Below, one piece after another: positions 58,117 through 64,000 of a stretch of 64,000 bases of DNA. The stretch covers positions 62,001-126,000 of the forward strand of contig BLJB01000070.1 of the NCBI GenBank assembly GCA_013423325.1. The letters are read 5' to 3'. Every line of letters begins with the position of its first letter. Position 1 is the first letter of the stretch. The notes beneath the pieces are model-generated. The model was given only the letters and a program-made list of their open reading frames with translations. It did not search any database and was not told the DNA's origin. The position numbers and the translations under genes are program-made. Source of the stretch: Usnea hakonensis (Eukaryota > Ascomycota > Lecanoromycetes > Lecanorales > Parmeliaceae).

Positions 58117-58814
58117 TTAGAAATCCGTTTCCCCCAGCGTAACGCTGTCAGCATCCACCCCCTCTTTAAACCACCTCCCTTCCTCTCCTATCACAATGTC
58201 ATTCCCGCTCATCATCCTCTTCTCCATCTTGCCATCGGCGGCAAACGTCCAGTGCTCGATGCCGTAGCACCGTTTCCATATCAGAGAGTCGTGGGCGTCC
58301 ATGTATTCATACTAGGTGCATGCTGGTTGTTAGCTTTGCGTGGCCTCGAGAGAGCGAGGGGTCGTGGGGCCTCGAGAGAGCGAGGGGTCGTGGGCATGGG
58401 TAGGACTTTGCAAAAACGAAGGGTCTCTGGGGGGAGAATTTATTCATTCATTCATTCGTTCGTTCAGAAAAGGAATTCCTATTGCGCTCCCCTCCCTCTT
58501 CCCCTCCTCACCCGCGTGTGGACTGCATATGTATTTTGCCAAACACTCACCCAAAACTGCACCGCGATCCTATTATCCTGCCACGCGAACAGTTCCTTGC
58601 GCAGCCGGTATTCCTTCTCCCTCTCCCATTTCTTGGTCAGGAATTCTTTGATCGCGGCGTGGCCGCGCAGGAAGGTGCTCCTGTTGCGCCAGATGGAGGT
58701 CGGGGTGTAGGCGAGGAGGACGCGGGAGGGGGAGCGGGTGTTCCAGAGGGTTTGGGCCGTTTTGACTTTTTGGTGGGCGGTGAGGGGGGTGAAGGGGGGG
58801 GTTGGGGGGGGCAT
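58117..58814 (-). CDS. SnoaL/NTF2-like DUF1348 protein
   Basis: Model complement(join(58117..58311,58551..58814)), 152 residues. It matches the DUF1348 family of small NTF2-fold proteins common in bacteria and fungi; the biochemical role is unknown. The sequence follows the family: PPFTPLTAHQKVKTAQTLWNTRSPSRVLLAYTPTSIWRNRSTFLRGHAAIKEFLTKKWEREKEYRLRKELFAWQDNRIAVQFW, then YEYMDAHDSLIWKRCYGIEHWTFAADGKMEKRMMSGNDI. The intron (239 nt) is large and contains a perfect 26-bp tandem duplication and an ATTC-type repeat. The start codon is at 58814, directly beside a long G homopolymer (C on the coding strand). Single-domain, bacterial-type families like this one are sometimes acquired by transfer, but base use offers no clear sign here. 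Confidence 0.88.
58342..58393. repeat. 26-bp perfect tandem duplication in intron
   Basis: Two identical adjacent copies (58342-58367 and 58368-58393) begin ggcctcgagagagcgagg. They lie within the DUF1348 intron. Confidence 0.92.
58442..58465. repeat. ATTC/GTTC tetranucleotide repeat
   Basis: Six tandem tetramers (four attc, then two gttc) within the same DUF1348 intron. Confidence 0.9.
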
Positions 58815-58840
58815 TGGGGTTTTCTTGGGGGGGGGGGGGG

Positions 58841-58889
<49 letters not shown>

Positions 58890-59526
58890 GGGGAGGGAGG
58901 GGGAGGGCGGTGGGGGGGTGGAGTGGTAGGCGGATGTCTTCGGGTGGTGGAGATGGTGTCCTTTGTCGAGCTCGTCTGTGGATGGTGTGTTTATTCTTTT
59001 AGACCCTCTTTTACGGACGCGAAGCTAAAGTAGGTATCGCGAGTGCGAGTGCGAATGCGGATAAGGGTATGGACAAGGTACGAGTACCTATCCGTGTCCC
59101 ATGTGTGATTTGAAGGTGATACGAATTACGATAGGTAACAACTACCTAACATTTTGATTCTAGGCTCGGGAGCGGGATGCACACACGGTGGAATGCTGCC
59201 CCGAACACCATCCCCGATTTATTTATTTACTACCTCACCTTTCACGAGTGGTTAGACAAAGACGGAGTCGGAATGATTGATCGGTGATGAGTTGCTTCAT
59301 TTCGGATTGCTTTTCATCCTTTTTTCTTTTTGGAGTAGAGGACTTGGAATGAGCGTTCAACAGAGTAGAGAGCATAAAGCACAGCGGCCTGCACTTGAGT
59401 CGCTACTTAATTCTTTTGTCCGTTTCCCCAAGGAGCATTCTTCTATCAACCTCTTGTAGATTTCCAGCAACTTGTCCGTTTCATTAAGGAGCATTTCTCT
59501 ACCAACCTCCTGTAGGTTACAGCAAC
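58815..59526. promoter_or_regulatory. Divergent promoter DUF1348 / DUF4188 genes with G-tract
   Basis: This 712-bp spacer between two start codons starts with the G-homopolymer region. Its middle has mixed sequence with TACGAGTACC near 59079. Glycine-only frames across the G-tract are artefacts. Confidence 0.5.
58827..58888. repeat. Poly-G tract (14 G, TT, 46 G)
   Basis: On the + strand, 14 consecutive G (58827-58840), then TT, then 46 consecutive G (58843-58888), followed by more G-rich sequence to about 58920. On the coding strand of the DUF1348 gene this is poly-C, 13 to 74 nt before the ATG. Confidence 0.9.
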
Positions 59527-60747
59527 ATGGCAAGTTTACTACTCAACAATTTCAGCATCAGCGTAAGTCCATATCCTTCATTCAGACCAAAATCTTGAGT
59601 CTCGGGGGGAAAAAAAACGTTTCAGGTGTATCTACATGTCTTCCAGTTCAATGCAACCCGTCCGAGAGTACAGTTCTAATCCTAATGGATAATAGACTTG
59701 GCTCGCTGCTGGTGCTTGCGCGCAGTCAATTCTCTTCCTGACGCTCCCTCGACTCGTTGCTCTCCTTCCTGCCGCCATTCTCCTCTTTCTACGCCTCGCC
59801 AAAGGTGCATTGATCACCCAAGGTTATATTCACAACACATATACGGATGGCGCTTTTTTGTGAGTCATTCGTTCCTAGCAATATCTTCCCGATCCCGCTT
59901 GTGATCTGAGTTGCCAGACTTGCCACATGAGTGGAGGAACTCGTGGAACCTGTTTCACCGGTCCATACTGATACTGAAGAAGACATGCTGACGGCGCGAC
60001 TATTTAGGCATAAGAGCACAGCACCAATACCAAACGATGATGGCTCCATCTCAGAAAAGCCTGCTGATAAAGGCTTGGTTGTTTTCATCCTTGGAGCGAA
60101 CTCAAATCAGTAAGTCGCATGTGAAAATAATCAGAGAATCTCGAGATCGCTAACTAGTGACAGTCCCATGGGCCTTTTCGCTCCGGGCTTTAAGAGTCTG
60201 GGCGATTACTTTCAAAACATGTGGAACGACGCTGAGGCAAACCGTGAGAAGTGGGGCTGTAAGTATTTGGACGTACTTGGAACTGCTCTGTAGCTAATTG
60301 ATGATAGATCTTGGAAAAGCGACCACTATGCCAATGGCTACTGCAGGCGGCAATGTTCTGGTGACCATCAGTTACTGGAAATCCATCGAGCACTTGCATG
60401 CATTTGCTCATGGCCCGACTCATCGTCTGGGTTGGGATTGGTGGGCTGCACAGAATAAGAAGTACCCCCATATTGGCATCATGCATGAAACGTACGGTGT
60501 GCCGGCTGGCGGGTGGGAAAATATCTATCAGAATTTTCAACCATTCGGCATGGGTGAGTCAACTCCTTCCACATCTTTTCACATGAACACGACTGACGTG
60601 ATTGCAGCCCAGATCAAATATCCAGTCAAGGATCCAAAAGAGGGTACCTCCAAGCTCGTCGGTACGATAATGCAGGCAAAGGGTAGCAAATGGAAGACAA
60701 TGACGACTAGGATGGGCGGAGAGGAGGATGGGGGTGGGGAGTATTGA
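59527..60747 (+). CDS. DUF4188 protein (fungal monooxygenase-like)
   Basis: Model join(59527..59562,59696..59859,60008..60109,60164..60258,60308..60553,60608..60747), 260 residues. It matches the DUF4188 family, annotated in fungi as monooxygenase-like and related to dimeric alpha/beta-barrel enzymes; no reaction is established. Residues about 17-45 are hydrophobic (ILFLTLPRLVALLPAAILLFLRL), so it is probably membrane-anchored at the N-terminus. Conserved blocks: ADKGLVVFILGANSNHPMGLFAPGFKSLGDYFQNMWNDAEANREKWGYLGK, VTISYWKSIEHLHAFAHGPTHRLGWDWW, and PHIGIMHETYGVPAGGWENIYQNFQPFGMG. The acceptor of intron 2 (60007) was chosen because it alone keeps the frame into HKSTAPIPNDDG. Five introns in about 1.2 kb. 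Confidence 0.88.
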
Positions 60748-61157
60748 ATCATCGTGTCGTTGTATGATTATGGAGAACTTGGAATGTAGAATATGACCTT
60801 ATGACGGGCAGGAGGCCATATACGGGGGCGGAAGGGCCACCCTCTAATACTTAATGACTGCAAATTCTCAGAGAACAGGACTCTCTTGGCTTATAAGTGA
60901 TGACCTCGGAACACATTGAAGATGCCAGTACCCCTGGGAGCACGCACTTAGAGTACTCGCACGAGTAGATCCGCGCTTGGCATTGAGAGGTGAATAGTAC
61001 ACCAGACAAACCCTAAATCCACCAATTTCGGCCTAGCCTAAATCGCGAATCAAGAGCCCCTCTGTCGCCAAATGCCAATTGCCAATTACCATTTGCAACT
61101 GGTCCATGGCTGGAGGATCTCATACCAAGGACTATACTATCGGATCTTCCAAACTCA
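60748..61157. other. Spacer DUF4188 / POP1
   Basis: A 410-bp spacer between two + strand genes, presumably holding the POP1 promoter. It includes tactcgcacgagta near 60956, a near-palindrome. Confidence 0.5.
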
Positions 61158-64000
61158 ATGGCTCCTTCCGGTCCCCTCAAGCGCAAGCAGCCTCCCCAAT
61201 CCACCAATCCTCTCCCATCCTCGAAGCGTGCAGCCAAACGCGTCAAAACCTCTTCAGCAAGAACGATTCTTGCACAGGCTACGGATAAAGCCTTGAGTCA
61301 AAATGGCGACCTTGACGTCTCTGCCTTTGTCAAGGCTCGCGAATTCGAGATCAAAGCAATGGCCGCGAGCATGCGGGCTTCGAAGAACAGTCTATCTACC
61401 AGAGCCTTTCAGCAGCTGCCCAAGGATCTGAGGCGGAGAACGGCTAGTCACAATGTAAAGAGAGTGCCCAAGGCGCTCCGAGCGAGGGCGGCAAAAGAGG
61501 TACGTGCACCCATGAGCAAGATGTTCGACGAACAGGAACGGCTGACGTGGCACGGCAAGTGGAAAGATGAGGGAAGACAACACGCCAACGGTGACTGCTC
61601 GTAGAAGGAAGCCGACACCTCACCAGAGGCTCAGACTCGAGAAGGCGAAGAAACTCAAGGAGCTTGGCGCCTTGACCAAGAAGAAGCGTGATACCGCGAA
61701 GGCCCAAAAGCCGGGGGAGACGGATCCAGCGAAGATGGTGGCCATTGCTCCTCGAATGCCCAAGCTCAAGAAAGATACCCTTGCAAATCCTGCAAGACCT
61801 CCAGCCAAGTTCCGCAAACGTCAAGTCCATAAGCAGTGGCTTCCTACACATCTCTTTTACGCAAAGAGAGCGCATATGACTCCACCGAAGGAGCCATTAT
61901 GGCGGTTTTCGATACCTCTCACGCCAACGGATAAATGCTATAGGCCCACGCATCGTGCTGCATCTTTCAGAGGCTGTCTGGCTTGGGATACGAGTTACAT
62001 GGGCACTATTGGACTCGAGGGTGTTGAAGCCAGTCTGCTTGGACTACTGCGGGGTATTGGAGTAGAAGAAAGTATGCTCCACGGGAAGAGGGAAGCAAAA
62101 TGGAGGAGAGGTACTAGAGGGTGGGAAGGCTGGATTAGGGGGAGAGATGGCGAGAGATTGTGGATCTCCAGAGTTGGCATAGCCTGGTGCTTTAATGCTT
62201 GGTGCGCCGAAGATGAGGAAAGAGCTAGAGAAGAAAGGCCGGTCGATGAGGAGAAAGAAGCCAAGCAAAAGGTTGGACTCGAGGAGCAAAGCGAAGATAG
62301 GGAGAGAACTGAGGTCGATTCAGTGGGAAAGAATGCGGCGCAGAAGGAAAATAAGAAACTGAGGAGGAAGATTCTCATTAGGGTACATCCGTCTGCTTTT
62401 CTCCAAACCTGGAACGAGGTTTTGAAGGTGGCCAAGATCCAACGGCCACAAGTCATGGTAGAGGATCTGAGATTCGAGATTGGTAGCATTGAAATAATTG
62501 GACCTGGAGGTACTGAAGCACTGATTGGTGCTCTTCATCCACTACGTATCACCGAGCCGGCCACGAGAGACGATGCAAAAGACGGGCTGGAAGATGACTG
62601 GGTGGACCTTGGATCTGCCGAAGAGGTCTGGCCTCAGCTTGCAGCAGTCACGAATCCAGCTTGTTTACCAGTCCATGCAATGTTGGGCTTCAACATTTCA
62701 GACCCACGGCTACATTACCCACCGCGTACAGTCCCACAAAGTAGCTCCGAGACGGCGGCCAATGACACATTGCTCGAATTACTCTCATCATGGCCCCCCG
62801 ATCAGACCCAAGCCACTCCTGACATGTTCGACCGGACGAAGCGTCTCACGGCTTCTCGTCAATTAGCCAGCCAGAAAGCCATCAACCGCCGTAAAGGCGA
62901 TGCTTTGCCAGGAGCATATCCCGACCCAAGTCCCAAGGATCCAAAGATCCCTGTGCTGCTTCTAGCTTCTCGTCCACGCACGCATGGCGGTCAAGGTACG
63001 TGGACCTTGCTTCTCCCTTGGGACTGCGTCCTTCCAATCTGGTATTCTCTGATGCACTATCCCCTCTCCATCGGCGGAAATCCTCGCTTTGGCGGTCTTC
63101 AAGAGAAGATGCAGGTATCCTTTGAGCAGGGCACGCCCTGGTTCCCTGGTGATTACCCTGGTACGAAAGCAGGATATCAATGGGAGCTTTTGGAACGAGA
63201 GAGGAAGAAGCGAGAGTGGGAGCGGCGGCCAAGAGGCAAGAGGACAGAATGGGACAGCCTCGATCTAGGAGAAGGAAGGAAAGGAGAGATCGGTCTGGGT
63301 TGGGCTTGCGACTGGGAACGTCTTTTTCAAGGCCCACCGTCGTCGGCCAGTACAGAAGCTGCGGATCAAAGTTCTTCAGCAGGACAAGAGAAAGCAGCCA
63401 AACAAGCAGCCAACTCTGCTCAGTCTAGGCCACAGGATCAACAACCAGAGCAAGCCCCCAACGAGAACACGTATCCACCACTCAATATCCACCATCTCCC
63501 ATACCCCTTTTCAACCAACCCCCAATATCAACCAGCAGCTCTATCACCAGTCCACATCACCCTCGTCCCAACCGGCCACCCCACCCGTAACGCTCGTATC
63601 TACCGCCTCCCAACCAACAAACCCGAGCAGCGTGCGAAATGGCTCGCTCTCGCCAATCCACCCAAACCTTCAAAAAGAACCCGCTACTCACACCCACCCC
63701 CTCCTCCGAAGAACGACATACCGCAACATGCCCGCGTTACTCAAGCCCTCGCCGCCCGCCTTCTCAACGGCAGCAATGTTGCTGCATCATCATCTTCTTC
63801 TGAGACGACGACGACGACTCCTCTGCTGCCAAAACCGGGCGAGAAGGAATACCCCTTGGTCCCGGACGAGCTCGACCTCATCGGCTTCGTAACGACGGGC
63901 AATTTCAATCTGGGCGAGGGCAGGTGCGAGGCTATTGGTAACGTGGCTGTTGCGCGCGTGCTTGGTGGTGAGGGTGATGATGAGAAAGAGGAAGAGAAGG
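61158..64000 (+). CDS. POP1: RNase P/MRP large protein subunit Pop1 (partial at window end)
   Basis: Model join(61158..61499,61567..64000 and beyond); 925 residues are visible and the 3' end is outside the window. Pop1 is the largest protein subunit of RNase P and RNase MRP. The N-terminus is basic (KRKQPPQ, SSKRAAKRVK). The POP1 domain is clear: VSAFVKAREFEIKAM, LPKDLRRRTASHNVKRVPKALRARAAKEMREDNTPTV joined exactly by the 67-nt intron, then HKQWLPTHLFYAKRAHM and AASFRGCLAWDTSYMGTIGLEG. The POPLD domain follows further on: GTWTLLLPWDCVLPIWYSLMHYPLSIGGNPRFGGL. The last visible block, ELDLIGFVTTGNFNLGEGRCEAIGNVAVAR, is the conserved C-terminal region. After the intron the frame is open for over 800 codons. 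It shares a complex with RPR2 at 6.4 kb. Confidence 0.95.

Noticed and set aside
58482..59033. Three overlapping + frames of 63-183 codons with poly-glycine stretches
   Set aside because: They are read through the G homopolymer and antisense to the DUF1348 gene; the composition alone explains them.
1..64000. Transposons, RIP-mutated repeats, tRNA or rRNA genes, biosynthetic cluster
   Set aside because: No transposase, reverse transcriptase, terminal repeats or strongly AT-skewed blocks were seen by eye; no tRNA box pattern was found; the enzymes present are scattered housekeeping types. A tRNA scan and repeat search could change this.

Overview
This window is eukaryotic nuclear DNA from a filamentous ascomycete (Pezizomycotina). 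The evidence is the gene set (SUB2, Rec8, an SIN-type Dbf2/Sid2 kinase, IPI1, UBP6, ARPC4, POP1, a Zn2Cys6 regulator, fungal DUF4188 and DUF1348 proteins), many short introns (mostly 48-62 nt, GT..CTRAY..AG), and compact gene spacing. A leotiomycete-like lineage is possible, but the sequence alone does not settle the class. I see no tRNA, rRNA, CRISPR array or recognisable transposon. All exon joins were worked out by hand from splice signals and reading-frame continuity against remembered family patterns.

Layout. 1-5265 is gene-poor, with a 48-bp minisatellite and C-runs. 5266-14183 holds a GNAT acetyltransferase (+), RNase P/MRP subunit RPR2 (-), the mRNA export helicase SUB2 (+), IPI1 (-), a Roadblock/LC7 dynein light chain (+) and an HSP9/HSP12 stress protein (+). 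14900-22501 holds a WBP11-domain splicing protein (+), a secreted CREG-like protein (-), an FMN-dependent 2-hydroxyacid oxidase (-) and the meiotic cohesin kleisin Rec8 (-). 23559-31757 holds a Dbf2/Sid2 kinase (+) and a very long RRM protein (-), with an upstream open frame that may be its 5' exon. 32516-43172 holds FMP46 (-), a PRX5-type peroxiredoxin (-), an uncharacterised conserved protein (-), acyl-protein thioesterase 1 (-), a two-domain fasciclin protein (+), UBP6 (-) and ARPC4 (+). 45266-49515 holds a 1200-residue RRM protein with a low-complexity Gly/Tyr/Gln/Pro-rich segment (+). A 6.2-kb gene-empty stretch follows. 55732-64000 holds a Zn2Cys6 regulator (+), a SnoaL-like DUF1348 protein (-) beside a 46-nt G homopolymer, a DUF4188 protein (+) and POP1 (+), which runs off the window end.

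How the genes relate. Most are unrelated housekeeping genes. Recurrent themes are RNA metabolism (RPR2 and POP1 of RNase P/MRP, SUB2, WBP11, IPI1, two large RRM proteins), cell division and meiosis (Dbf2/Sid2, Rec8), and redox or membrane-protein biochemistry (PRX5, FMP46, APT1). There is no biosynthetic cluster and no obvious undescribed multi-gene system. The more unusual signals are gene-architecture oddities: an ATG-only exon plus a 9-nt terminal exon in ARPC4, a 12-nt microexon in APT1, a likely GC-AG intron, two outsized introns placed so that retention would remove key domains, CDK and KEN-box motifs in the kinase N-terminus, and repeat structures around the DUF1348 gene.
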